Counted from the first letter of the stretch, positions 46,682 to 57,775 are shown. The stretch is 64,000 nt of DNA from Glebionis coronaria (GCA_025667525.1 CM046877.1:620076580-620140579); one strand, 5' to 3'. Made by a program: numbers and translations. The notes: generated by a model from the letters alone, not told the origin.

Positions 46682-46794
46682 TTAAGACTTCCAGCCATGG
46701 CCCACAAGAGATGAAAAATCGTCTTCTGCAGCAAGTACTTGGTTGTACATCAACTCGAGTTCTTCCATCTGTTTGAAGAATAACGGGTGTCTTT
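46682..46794 (-). pseudogene. Possible last exon of an unidentified host gene
   Basis: The minus-strand frame reads RHPLFFKQMEELELMYNQ, then VLAAEDDFSSLVGHGWKS and TAA (46682-46684). It is preceded by TGATAG, which could be a splice acceptor. Composition looks genic. The family is not recognised. Element A inserted 10-15 bp beyond the stop, so its target would be the 3' untranslated region. Confidence 0.4.
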
Positions 46795-46923
46795 CTATCA
46801 TCTAATCATATATTATATGGCTGAGTATGATAGGAGTTTCACCTCCGCTTACAACTTATTCTTCACAAAAGATGAAGAATTTAAAAGGATACTCCGGTCG
46901 CAGCATGATCTAAGAAAAACTAA

Positions 46924-47323
46924 GGGGTTTTTGAGATTACTTATTGAAAATAGATTATGTGTTTTGAAAATGAATAATCAGATAATAAACAATTAGAAAA
47001 CATAGTTTTAAAAAATAATGATTAGATTTGATTATGTTGTTTGAAATCGCAATAATCAGATTATCAATTTTTTAGGGTTTGCCAAATCAAATTATTTGTT
47101 TAGTTGATAAATAAAAATGACTAAAATAAACTCAGTTTAGCTTTTCTCCATTTTGAAAATAAAAATAATTAGCTCTTCACTTACTTTTTTAAAACTTCAT
47201 TTTGGAAGCTTCAAAACACAAATAATCACTTTTTTCTTTTATTATCCAAACACTCATTTTAGCCTCCATCTTGAAAATGAAATAAGTAGATAATCTAGTT
47301 TAAACGCAATCCCAAACACCCCC
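46924..47323. mobile_element. PIF/Harbinger-like MITE, TSD TAA
   Basis: Ends read GGGGTTTTTGAGATT and, reverse-complemented, GGGGGTGTTTGGGATTGCG. TAA flanks both sides (46921-46923 and 47324-47326). The 400 bp interior is AT-rich and non-coding. Terminus and 3 bp target fit Tourist-type MITEs. Confidence 0.7.
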
Positions 47324-47326
47324 TAA

Positions 47327-47650
47327 ATCTGTGAGACATAAGTAAAGGTGGCAAGATGGGTGAGTTTCATAAGGACCCAATTATAATTATATAAAAAAGA
47401 AGGAAGCACTAGAGCCATCTCATGATGGAAGTGGATTTTCTTATCAAGAAGCGACTCATTTGTCATGAAGACATTTCCAACGACATGTAATGTGACCGTA
47501 TCCAAAAGCTTCAACGACTTGATTCAAATCGCAAGAGGATGATACAGGGTAGCCCCTAAAGAGTATGGCACCATGTTCGTGTAGCTGAAGCTAAGCCGGG
47601 ACTTGGAAGCTTTTATGGAGTCAGTTAAACCAGAATGTTTGCATGGTATG
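47327..47650 (-). pseudogene. Host reading-frame remnant, downstream part
   Basis: The minus-strand frame from 47650 to the stop at 47524 contains KASKSRLSFSYTN then MVPYSLGATLYHPLAI. With element D removed it is exactly in frame with 63083-63209. A further open piece (47514-47323) follows the stop, partly inside the neighbouring MITE, and may be intron or decayed exon. The protein family is not recognised. Confidence 0.5.
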
Positions 47651-48904
47651 TTGGTTGATGTAGCTGATTGTAGTGTTTTTAGATAACTTGCTTTAGGAAA
47701 AACAAGCAACTAAATATGAGCGGTAAGTATCGACGAGTGATTTAGGAAAACCACAAGTAATGACCCACAATCAAATAAAAAGAGAGAAAAGATTCGTTTC
47801 CCAAGGAGGTATGGTGTTGTGAATTAACTTGTAGGTATTTGAGATTAATATTGAGAAGAATGGGGATGAGAGGATGAAAAAGACGGATATGCTAAAATTA
47901 AACTACGACGAAAACGTAAAGCCGTGAAAAACTACCCAAATTAAAAATTTATTAAAACCAAAAACAAAATATCAAAAAGGCTAAAAACAAGTCTTAAATA
48001 ATATAAACAAAGATAAAAATCCAACAAAGATATTTTAAAACCTTTTATTAATTAAATAATTAATTTTAAATGCTAATTAAAGCCCTAAAATTAAATTTAA
48101 CTAATTCAAATGTCTAAAATATGATTTTATTGAATAATCACTTAACTTATATTATTAGAAGACTAAAAAGTAATTTTCTAAAAATTAAAACCTATTAAAA
48201 CTATTTTTAAAACTCTAAAAATGATTTAAACTAATTAAAAACTAATTAAACTTAAAATAATTATAAAAATAAATCTAAAAGCTTAAAAATTATTCTAAAA
48301 ATGGAAAAGGTCCTAATTAATGATAAAGATTCTAAGAAAAATGAAAAAGAAAGAAAAATGAAATTTTGAAAAATTAATAATAAAATATTATTAAAATAAT
48401 ACTAAAAAATAAAAGTTTCTAAAATTTGAAATAAAAAATTTCTAAAAATCCTAAATAATATAATTAAGAGAAAAATACTAATTAGAGCTTCTAAACCTTT
48501 TTTAATAATTTTATAAAAATCTTTAAAGTTTATAAAAAACCTTAAAATATTATAAAATTAAAAATAAAAGTTTATAAAACCAAAATAAGATGTAAACCTC
48601 AAAAATATATTTTAAAACCTAAAAACTATTTTTTCTAAAAATTTAAAATCTTTTTGGTATTTTTTATTGACTTTATAAAAAACGTCTAATAATTAAATTC
48701 TAATAAATAATCTACTAAAGGGAAAAATATAAAAACTATCTTGAAAAATCTATAATGCTATAAAAGTCCTAAGAAAAATAAGAAACGTAAAATAAGCTTA
48801 AAGAATAAGCTAGGAAAAATGAAAAATGATACGGCTTAATTAATAAGCATTAAATGAAAAACTGGTTAAGAGAAATAACTTTGCACCCTTGGTCAGTAAA
48901 AGAC

Positions 48905-48975
48905 CCAAGGGCGCAATGGTTATGTCTGATGTGTGTGGGAGTAGTGACGGGGGTTCGAATCTTAGCACCCCCTTT
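48905..48975 (+). repeat. tRNA-like (SINE-like) segment antisense in element C LTR
   Basis: GGTTCGAATCTT (48952-48963) matches box B. GCGCAATGGTTATGTCTGA upstream is box-A-like, and a T-run follows. It lies antisense to the element at the same relative place as in element B. The other LTR copy has box B at 59066-59077. Confidence 0.5.
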
Positions 48976-49216
48976 TTATACTTTTATTTTTTTTTTATTT
49001 TTTTTTTAAACTTTCCAAACCAACTCAGATACTAAACAAGCTTGAAATCCAATTCCACTTACCTTTTAACACTGATTTAAGCTAGGTTTCAAGATCAAAA
49101 TGAATTCAGTTCTTCAAGTTTCTGAAAACAAGTGTGAGTGCACACTTTTGCATTTTTTGATGCCAAGAGGGCTTGGCAATGTGTTTATTTGGAATGCTTA
49201 TGGACAAATGGGGCAC

Positions 49217-49240
49217 CCTTGTGCTCATAGAAGCACAAGG
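49217..49240 (-). other. Conserved-position hairpin, element C 3' LTR
   Basis: CCTTGTGCT and AGCACAAGG form a nine-pair stem with a six-base loop. It has the same flanking words as the element B hairpin at 33525-33548 but an unrelated stem. The other LTR copy is at 59332-59355. Confidence 0.8.
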
Positions 49241-49884
49241 AGTCAATGCACAAGGAGAACAAACACTTAGCACACAATAACAAGCAAATCAAAGCACTCC
49301 CTAGCTATATCAAGTTTCTGAGATGTATAAGCTAGAACAGTGGACTTTAAGCTAATTATCTAGCTCCCTAGTGACATTTAGATGTCCAAATTTTGCACAA
49401 ATACTCACCAACTAGCACACAATAACCCTACAATCCTGAATTACTCTAACTCTAACAGGATTTTAAGAATTGAGCACCAAAATTAATGAAAAATGAGCAA
49501 ATTATGACACAAGCAGATTTCAACTTTACTTTTCCTTTTAAAACCCCACCAAATTACTCCTAACTTGTTCTATTCTATTCTTGAACTAATATGCAACCTA
49601 TCTTAACCCTATATAACCTGATTAACACCTTTTTAAACCATTAATCAAAGATCTTACCCTGCTTAAACCTATTGCCAAACACCCTTGTAAATTCTGAAAA
49701 CCAATTTTTTCAACTCAAATCCTTATAAATCCTATTCTAACGGATTCCCTTAACATCTAGCATGCATATAACATAACATAAACACAAATCAAGCAACTTA
49801 AACACACTTAATCAATCAATCAAGCAAAATCATGTAACAAGCACTTTTTCTGAAATTTTAAAGAGAAAAAAAGAAGAGTTACCT

Positions 49885-49949
49885 TAGGACCCTTACATCC
49901 AAGGGTCCTAGTGGATGTTGAATCCACCTCCAAACCAACCCGGGTTGGT
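49885..49949 (-). other. Three-hairpin RNA domain, element C 3' LTR
   Basis: In sense order: the palindrome ACCAACCCGGGTTGGT, then GTGGAT/ATCCAC with loop TCAAC, then TAGGACCCTT/AAGGGTCCTA with loop GGATGT, followed by AGGTAACTC. A further stem CAACAGG/CTTGTTG with one G-U pair lies just upstream. The 5' LTR copy is at 60000-60064. Confidence 0.8.
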
Positions 49950-50391
49950 GCTGAACTGAATCAACAAGCCTTCAACCTGTTGCAATCACAAAACAAGAAA
50001 ACAACAAAAAAATACAAGCATATACTTATCAATCTGTTTTCTTTTCTTTTTCTTAAATCTTTTCCAAAAACACTCAAACTTTCAAAACACGTTTTAATAA
50101 GCTAATCTCTCTAACAAATGACACTCCTTAACATTCAAACACCCTAGAACAGATTATACCAAATACTTCCAAATTTCTCAAACCTTGAAATATTTTGAAA
50201 CCTCAAAAACTTTTAACCAAATCACAAATTGGAACTCAGAATTCTTCAAGAACTATTACCAACTTTAAACTCTAATAAAAAGGAATTAAATTGTAAAAAA
50301 ACAAACACCAACTTTTATTATATTTTAAAAGGAATTACAAAGTTTACTTGAAGAAAACTGGAACAAGGGCTTCACACATTCTGTGAGCTCC

Positions 50392-50399
50392 TTATATAG
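50392..50399 (-). promoter_or_regulatory. TATA box, element C LTR (3' copy)
   Basis: TATATAAG on the minus strand lies about 1.06 kb from the U3 edge. The 5' LTR carries the same sequence near 60507-60514. Confidence 0.55.
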
Positions 50400-51455
50400 A
50401 GACCTAAGAAGATACTAGAAAGCTAAAATTACAAAACCCTAAACTAGAAAATCTCAATAATACCCTTGGACGTTTTTGAGGTGAATTGTTCAATTTTTGA
50501 TCTTGGCCGTTTGTTTTTGCTTTGAGAGTAAGCTAATAACCTTAGCCTTTGATTTGGGACACGTCATGATGCTTGGGGACTAAGGAATGATGTGATTGGT
50601 GGATTGGGGAATTGGGGGTGGGGACCACAAGGCGTGGGATGGGGATTGGGTGTGTGGGATTTGTTTTGGTACGTGTGAATTACTCATGTGCAGGTTTAAT
50701 TGGGTTTTACCCAAGGTTAAGTGAGGGTAAGTTCTGGGCTGTAAGAATGATGAACAGTAAGTTCTTGAATCCGAAATTGGGGGTGGTAAAGTGTTAGGCG
50801 CCTTTTTAGGATTTGAATGCTTCAGTTGGCACATTTGGTCCCTCTCTTTTGTTCTTTTTGGCATATCAAGTTTTCAAGCCCTAAAACCCGTTTTACTTTG
50901 TAAATAACTTTCCCCACTTGACATTTTTGGCACAAGACTTTGTAAAAGGCTTATCAAGGGTTGTTTTTGACATTTTAGGATATTTCAAGGGCTGTTCTTG
51001 GACTTTGATGATCTTCAAAGGTCTTCATTGTGTCTTTCACTTCATGAGGGACCATAGTTGACAAATTTGATTTGTTGAGGGACTAATTTTGCCATTTCTT
51101 CAAAGTTGAAGGACCTTTTTGCAATTTTGACAAACTTAAGGGACCAAAGTTGTAATTATTAATATACAAGGGTTTTAAGTGTCATTTCTTCATTCTTGGA
51201 TGATCAATCTTGTTTGTCTTCAAGTCTTCAAGGGTATTTGATGAAAATTCCATGATTAGGGCCCGGTTCATTGTACGGCTTCGTTTCTCGTGTTCGTTTT
51301 TCCTTGTTTCTTGTGATCTTTTGTCTTTTTCACGATATCCATACCTAAAATACACAAGTAAACAAACACAAGCATATATATAGTATTTTATGACATTTTT
51401 ATGCATTTAAAGCCCGAAAAGAACGATGAGATCATGTATAAATGCCATCTCATCA

Positions 51456-53712
51456 CTCCCCCATACTAAGCCATTGCCGTGCCCTCACGCAATGCTAGAA
51501 TAAAGTATCTAAGCATCACCAAAGTTCAATTTTATTAACCTTTATTGAAAAGTAAAAGACTTGCAACATACTACGAGATTGTGTAAAGACATAATGTATG
51601 ATTTTCATCACCAAAATGTGACTTTTAGGGTCAAAGAATAGAAACAAGTTAATGTCCCTTAGAGTAAACTTCGTCATCCTTGATTGTCATACATTCCATG
51701 CTAAGTGCAAAAACAAGATCATTGTTGGTACAAGTCACAATGCTAACACTACTCATACGTTCAAATTGTGTAATACTTTTTCTCCCCGCAATCCTAGTTA
51801 TTATAAAAGGAAATGGGTTACTAGCATTTTTTATCTATTTGTCATGGATCACAAGTGATTCATATTGACTTTATTTGAGTAGTTATTAGTCCGAAAGCAA
51901 AGTAGCACGATTTGATCAATAGTTAGCCGAAGGACAAAATCTTTTAAAACGGCTTCTCGTGTATCTCCTTAAGTTCATATCTTGGCATAACTCGTTTCAC
52001 GATTTGAGACCTTTCTCGGACCGATATTTGGCATGTACTTCATACTTCAAATCTTGGGAAGACGTTCTTGAAATAATGGTCTTCTCTTCATATATTTGGA
52101 ATTTCTTCACTTGACGTTTTTGAGAGATTCTTCATATAGGACCACGACTTCATCATTTTTCTTCAATCTTTACTTTGGATTTTGATATACAACGATCCGC
52201 CTCCTTTTCGGACTTGGATATATTTATCCTCATACCTTGTTAGGGTCTTTTTGGATAGACTTTCTCCATTCTTTAGGGGAGTAATTGCTTCTCGTCGTGT
52301 GTCTCGATCCTTCATATTGATTTTGGAATAATGATACTTCACATCATCTTTGGATCTTTAGCAAAAATAGAGCTCCTCATGCCTTGTTAGGGCCTTTTTG
52401 GATGATCGCCAATCTTCGCGTCCCGCTTCAATAAGTTATGCCTTGGCTATGAACTCTATTCAACCCCGAGCAACTTTTAAACGATCTTGCGCTAGAGGCT
52501 AAGTAACTTTTCAAATCGTACGACCTTACTTATTGCAATTATGATTTATTCCTAATGCATTGATCTTATGGGAAGAAAAAGCCACAATTAAAAACATATG
52601 AGTTTTTGAAAGAACACTTTCATGTTCTACGTTTAGCATGATCACTTGTCTAACTCTATCATTTCTCGTTCTTCACTATATAAAGACCTCTAATTAAAGA
52701 GACTCGTGAATACTTAGCCATGCAAGTCAAAATTAAGCCAAATTTGGATTAGCTTTCATTAAGACTATATCAAATCAAAGTTTTGGGTTTTCAAGCCACC
52801 TATAGGATCTTGCACTTTCTTGGACTTTTTCAAGTTTAGAGAATGCGTTTTAAAGTTCCCTTGATAAGTGACTTTCTAGAATCAATTATAGGAACTTGCG
52901 AAAAGTTCTTGTTCTTAACCCGAATGAATTAAGACTTTCGCGTTTTAAAGCTCCCTATATAAAAGTCTAGCAAAACTTGAATTGAGCGGGTTAAGGAATG
53001 TAAATGGCTCCAAATGCCCATCAAGTCAAAAATTAACTCTTATTCTACCCATCGGAAAATATACATTCGTGTCTTAAAAACACTTATGAAAACTAAGAAA
53101 AATTTTAAAATTTTGCCATTTTTAGCCTTATTAGCAAAACAAAACATTGAAAGTTGGAAAACGTGAGGGCGTAGCAAAGCAAGTACCTATTCACCCCCCC
53201 ATACTAAAAGTAAACATTGTCCTCAATGTTTCGAGTCTAAAGGTGGAGCACCCCCATACTAGAGACGAAGAGTCGAGTGCTTAGGATCTAGCATGGAAAG
53301 GGTGATCAACAATATATCTAAAGCCGTTTATTAATTATGCTAAAAGATAATTGTTAGAACAATAAAGGATATGTCATGGAATCGTGAAAAACTTCTTCAA
53401 ACGAACGATGGAGGTTCACGTAAACGAACACGAGAGTCTTCAATCGTAGATGATGATGATGATCTAGATAACACAATCACAAATAACCACGAGACAACGA
53501 GTTGGAAGGGTACAAGTCCCCTTATTAGTGAACATAAAAAGCATAAAGATAAGCATGGGATCTCCCCCACGAGGCACCTCGTTTTTGATTACCGAGTCAT
53601 GAGCTCGACTCGATCCCCTCAATATGTGAACATTTAGGGATATCATGGTGTGGTCAATTTTTGATGGGGCTTACATGATAAACAAGGCCCAAAAAGCAAC
53701 CGGTATAAAGGA
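51456..53712 (-). other. Element C PPT and 3' non-coding region
   Basis: The sense PPT TATGGGGGAG touches the LTR at 51456. The covarying hairpin is at 51472-51494. The remaining ~2.2 kb has no credible gene. It is strongly similar to the corresponding part of element A (25900-27150). Confidence 0.85.
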
Positions 53713-56700
53713 CTAAGTCCTTAGATGATGCAAAATACCGGGGTCAAAGATGGCGTTCTCGTTTCCATTGGAAAAACAAATTAACACCACTCCAACATGT
53801 GCCATAAACTCAAAGAGTTTGAAGAAAATAGAAGAGAAGTAGAAGGGTGAGACAATTGGTAAGACAAACGTTTGAGCTACTCGAGGTAGACTCGCACCAA
53901 GCAAATAGATATAGTTTCCATTTATTGCATCGGTGGAAGACCGAGATTTCCCTTTACATGAAATTCCGGGATCGAATATCTCGTCCTCGGTGGACAAGGA
54001 TGAGGGAACATAAGGGGCTTCCCCCATACTAGAACCACACAAAACATCGTCAAAAGGAGTAGACGAGTTTGTAGCACTCAAATCACGTGGTGATGACGGA
54101 GTTAGATTTATAGAAAAATCAATTAAATCACATTTAAGATCTTTTCCTTTGTTATCTTTTAAACTCTCCTTATGAAAACCCTTTTTGATTATGTCGAAAA
54201 TATTCGGTGTTTCTAAGACGATGTTAGTCACACTAAAAATTCTCACATTTTGAAACCGTTTTGGTTTTGGTGGTGGCAAGTTCTCAAAACGTTTATCGAC
54301 GAAGAAAACATCCCCATTAGGGTCCATATATTCATCATCCGAAAGATCTTCCGTAGAAACCGGCAACTTATCAACACTTTTCAAGAATGAAGGTGAAGGA
54401 TTTTTCGATTCAATTATTGATGGTTTCTTCCTTGTAGGCTTAGCACTCATAACCTCCACCGGCGGAGGAAATGGTAAATTGTTTTTGTCGACATTCCCTA
54501 AAACTCTTGGTGAAAATTCTTTGCAAACGACATTGGTCGAGTCACCATGGTTTAAAGTTGCAATAGAATAGACATGAGAAAGATTGGAGTTTTGTGTTGC
54601 ATTGATGACAAGTTCTTCTTCATTGAAACGAAGGGTGATTTTTCGAGCATGAACATCGATAAGTGCTCGTGATGTATCCAAAAATGAACGACCCAAAATG
54701 AGAGGAACTTTTCGATCGATAGGAATGTCTACAACGATAAAGTCAACGGGATAGTAAAACTTTCCGACTTTAACGAAAACGTCCTCGGCTACTCCACATG
54801 CCATGATCGTAGAATGATCGGCCATCTCGATGGACATGTTCGAAGGAGTAAGAGCCGGAAGCGAAAGCGATTTGAAAATCTCGAGAGGCATTAAATTAAT
54901 ACTAGCACCAAGATCGGCCAAGGCGTAGCATTCCTCCATATCTTGTATAGCACACGGAATCAAAAATTTACCGGGATCACCGACTTTTTGTGGTATGCGG
55001 CTTAGAAAAACCGATGAACAACTAGACGATTGTTGTAACTTTTCTTTGTTGTTTAGCATACTTTTGAAGTTTGCGGTGAATCGAGGCATCATGATTAAAG
55101 CATCGGCAAAACTTATGTTAAAATGCAAATCACGAAACATTTTCATAAATAGCTCAAATTGATAATTGTTCCTTTCTTGTGCTTTCTCTTTGTTTCGTCT
55201 CGAAGGGTAAGGTAAAGGTGGTGTGGGTTGGTCATTAGGCAACGGCCTTGGAAACTCGGGTTCCATAATTGGTATTGGTGTAACCGTAGGTGTGGTTTGA
55301 GCGGTACTTCGTGGGATTGTAATGTGCTCCTTTTCGACCATCGCCTCGGGTTCTTTCTCGATTTCCTTCTCCGTAGAAGTATTTGGACGAGAGATTGGTT
55401 CCTTGAAAGTTTTACCACTCCGTGTAGTAATAACCTTCATTTCTCCCTTCGGGTTTGCAATGGTATCACTAGGAAGACCACCCGAAGAAGAGGGTTTACA
55501 CATGATAGCTTCAAACATCTTAGCCATTCGGTCCTCAAATTTTGATTGCCTAGCATCCGCTTTCAATAACTCTTGCTTAATCTCATGTTGTCCTAATTCC
55601 ATCTTTTGTTGGTTTTGTTGAAGACGTTGGACATTTCCTTCCATTTTGTTTGCATGAGTTTTAAGTTCATTAGCAAGTTCATTTTTAAGCTCGTTTTTCA
55701 ACTCGGACCTTAAGCTAATCATCTCACGTTGCATATTATCAAATTTAGCATCATTTGCTTTTGCATAATCTAAAAATTCTCCTTGCAAATTTTTCGTGTG
55801 AGCATTTTGAAAACCTTGTGTAGTGTTTTGAAAATCACGGTTTTGGTTTTGATTAGAGATTTGTCCATTCCCACTTTGATAATTCCCTTTGTTGTAATTG
55901 CGTGTGTTGCTTTGGTAATTACCTTGGTTGTTGTTTCGATAATTATTAGCATTTTGGTTTGGTGGAGCTTGATTTTGGCGGGAACCTTGCCCGTTTTGGT
56001 TATAAGTTCCCGTTGCTACATAAGCACTCGAAGTGTTACCATCCGCGGTAATGCACTCGGAAAGATCATGAGCTCCCCCACAAGATAAACAACTCTTAGC
56101 AACCGCTTTAACCGAAGCGGAATTGGAAGCTTCTTGAGCCTTCCAATGGGACATTAGATTAGCAAATCTATCAAAAAACCGATTTTCCTCATTAGCTTCA
56201 TCATGTAAGGCATTAATGCTACGAGACGATTGTGACGACGATGACGAACCCATATTGGCAACACTCGGTGTGTTACGAGGGCTATAAACCTTAGATCGAT
56301 TTTCAATGATTTGTAAAGCCTCATTTGTCGTCTTGCACAAAAAATTACCACCCGCGGCGGCATTCAAATAATCTCGTTCATGATCATTAAGCCCATTATA
56401 AAAAGTATCAATTTGATGCAATTCCGAAAAATCATGGTGAGGACATTCATGTAACATCTCTTTAAATCGTTCCCATGCCATTGAAAAACTTTCATTGTTA
56501 CGTTGCACAAATCGTGAAATCTCATTTTTTAAGTGTGTTGTTTTAGATGGTGGAAAAAACTTGTTCACAAACTTAGAAACGAGATCGGCCCATGTCAAAA
56601 TCGAATTTGGCGGTTCTTTCTCGAGCCAAATTTTTACGGGACCATCCAACGAATATGGAAACAACATCATCTTAATGGCGTCATGTGGAACATCTTTGAA

Positions 56701-57027
56701 TTTGCTAGTGGCGGTGAGACGGTTGAAATTCCTAATGTGGTAATGCGGGTTGTCTTTCTCGTGACCTCGAAACTTGTTTGCTTGTAGCATCGACATTAAA
56801 CCCGTCTTAATCTCGAAATTCTCCGCAAGGATGGCGGGAATAACAATGGCCTCTCCAAAACCCTCGGTGGGTGCTTGTAGTAACTCCATCATAGTACGAT
56901 TAGCCATGACGACTTCTTGTTCTATAATAGGTTCAACAATTGGAGGTTCTTCAACAATCAATGATCCTTGATTTGCTTGCTTTTGAAGTCGTTTACGAGC
57001 TCGTTTAGCTTGATTACGAGTGATCAT
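53713..57027 (-). CDS. gag-pro: Element C Gag-protease polyprotein, intact
   Basis: ATG at 57027 (MITRNQAKRARKR) opens about 1,104 codons without a break. The frame extends three codons upstream to a GTG. The capsid region runs from about residue 55 to 230 (MMLFPYSL..PVKIWLE, FPPSKTTHLKNEISRF, FYNGLNDHERDYLNAAAGG). A CLSCGGAHDLSEC knuckle follows, then Asn/Gln-rich repeats, a Lys/Glu coiled coil (about 430-530), and retropepsin with catalytic Asp of DLGAS at 54913-54915. A serine/acidic stretch holds EDEIFDPGI. The C-terminus has a hydrophobic segment (FYFSSIFFKLFEF..) and ends NAIFDPGILHH. It could be supplied with RT and integrase in trans. Confidence 0.93.
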   Translation of the reverse strand: MITRNQAKRARKRLQKQANQGSLIVEEPPIVEPIIEQEVVMANRTMMELLQAPTEGFGEAIVIPAILAENFEIKTGLMSMLQANKFRGHEKDNPHYHIRNFNRLTATSKFKDVPHDAIKMMLFPYSLDGPVKIWLEKEPPNSILTWADLVSKFVNKFFPPSKTTHLKNEISRFVQRNNESFSMAWERFKEMLHECPHHDFSELHQIDTFYNGLNDHERDYLNAAAGGNFLCKTTNEALQIIENRSKVYSPRNTPSVANMGSSSSSQSSRSINALHDEANEENRFFDRFANLMSHWKAQEASNSASVKAVAKSCLSCGGAHDLSECITADGNTSSAYVATGTYNQNGQGSRQNQAPPNQNANNYRNNNQGNYQSNTRNYNKGNYQSGNGQISNQNQNRDFQNTTQGFQNAHTKNLQGEFLDYAKANDAKFDNMQREMISLRSELKNELKNELANELKTHANKMEGNVQRLQQNQQKMELGQHEIKQELLKADARQSKFEDRMAKMFEAIMCKPSSSGGLPSDTIANPKGEMKVITTRSGKTFKEPISRPNTSTEKEIEKEPEAMVEKEHITIPRSTAQTTPTVTPIPIMEPEFPRPLPNDQPTPPLPYPSRRNKEKAQERNNYQFELFMKMFRDLHFNISFADALIMMPRFTANFKSMLNNKEKLQQSSSCSSVFLSRIPQKVGDPGKFLIPCAIQDMEECYALADLGASINLMPLEIFKSLSLPALTPSNMSIEMADHSTIMACGVAEDVFVKVGKFYYPVDFIVVDIPIDRKVPLILGRSFLDTSRALIDVHARKITLRFNEEELVINATQNSNLSHVYSIATLNHGDSTNVVCKEFSPRVLGNVDKNNLPFPPPVEVMSAKPTRKKPSIIESKNPSPSFLKSVDKLPVSTEDLSDDEYMDPNGDVFFVDKRFENLPPPKPKRFQNVRIFSVTNIVLETPNIFDIIKKGFHKESLKDNKGKDLKCDLIDFSINLTPSSPRDLSATNSSTPFDDVLCGSSMGEAPYVPSSLSTEDEIFDPGISCKGKSRSSTDAINGNYIYLLGASLPRVAQTFVLPIVSPFYFSSIFFKLFEFMAHVGVVLICFSNGNENAIFDPGILHHLRT

Positions 57028-57757
57028 AAACTTCACGAAGAATGGGAGGTGAGCAAAGAAGATTCTTTTTGGTTGTTTTGTGGATTTTCAATTTTTTTGC
57101 GTTTTTGATGATATTTAATTTTTTTGGATTTTGGTGTATCTTCGTAGACAACAATCTACAAAATCTCTCCTCGAATCAAACTCTTGATTAAAGAAGCCTC
57201 AAAGGAATGAAAACGATCACGTGGAGTGAACGCCTTCGAATGACTTTAGAACTTTGGTGAAAACCAAATTGTTCACGAGGGTTTAATCACAAAGAAAACC
57301 AAGCAAATATAGTATACGTATTAATACTTTGGGCGGCAAAACCCTCGATTAGCCTTCAAAATCAAAATACTCACAAGCAAGCGGGGAAACGAGGCGGCGC
57401 GAAGCACTTAAGAGCCTTTTTCCTTAGGGTATATTTTATAATACCCGCCTTATACCCACCTTATAGTTCGTATTTTTCAAAATCGAGCTTCACGAAAGTA
57501 TTTATCTATTTTTGCCTTTTCTTTTTGTTTGAGATTCGAATACAATAATTAGGAGATCAAATCCCAATTAAGGTTGTGTTTTCACACTTTTGGAGATATT
57601 GTATATTGATTGTGATACTTAATACAATATATTAATAATATTCACAAAGAAAAACCAAGAAAACCGATAATACGTGTTAAGGGAGTTCCACTTAACACAA
57701 ATACTATTTATGGATAATATCAAAAACAAAAGTTTCCAAATTAAAACACGACACACC
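57028..57757 (-). other. Element C leader
   Basis: This is untranslated sequence between PBS and gag, similar to 35086-35813 in element B. No gene is seen. Confidence 0.75.
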
Positions 57758-57775
57758 TCCCCGGCAGTGGCGCCA
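57758..57775 (-). other. Primer-binding site, element C
   Basis: The minus strand reads TGGCGCCACTGCCGGGGA, three bases after the LTR end. It matches the tRNA-Asp 3' end at nearly all positions. Confidence 0.9.

Larger units (their letters stand above)
47665..51455 (-). repeat. 3' LTR of element C
   Basis: In sense it begins TGATGAGATGG and ends CAATCA. It includes the sense TATA (50392-50399, TATATAAG), the three-hairpin domain (49885-49949), the hairpin 49217-49240, and a tRNA-like antisense segment (about 48905-48975). The short frames in it are not supported as genes. Confidence 0.95.

Noticed and set aside
50580..50864. 94-codon minus frame repeated at 60695-60979
   Set aside because: It is duplicated only because it lies in the LTRs of element C. 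It lies upstream of the predicted TATA start, and its composition is low-complexity.
53371..53637. 88-codon plus-strand frame
   Set aside because: It lies in the element C 3' non-coding region, antisense to the element, with no counterpart frame in B or A.
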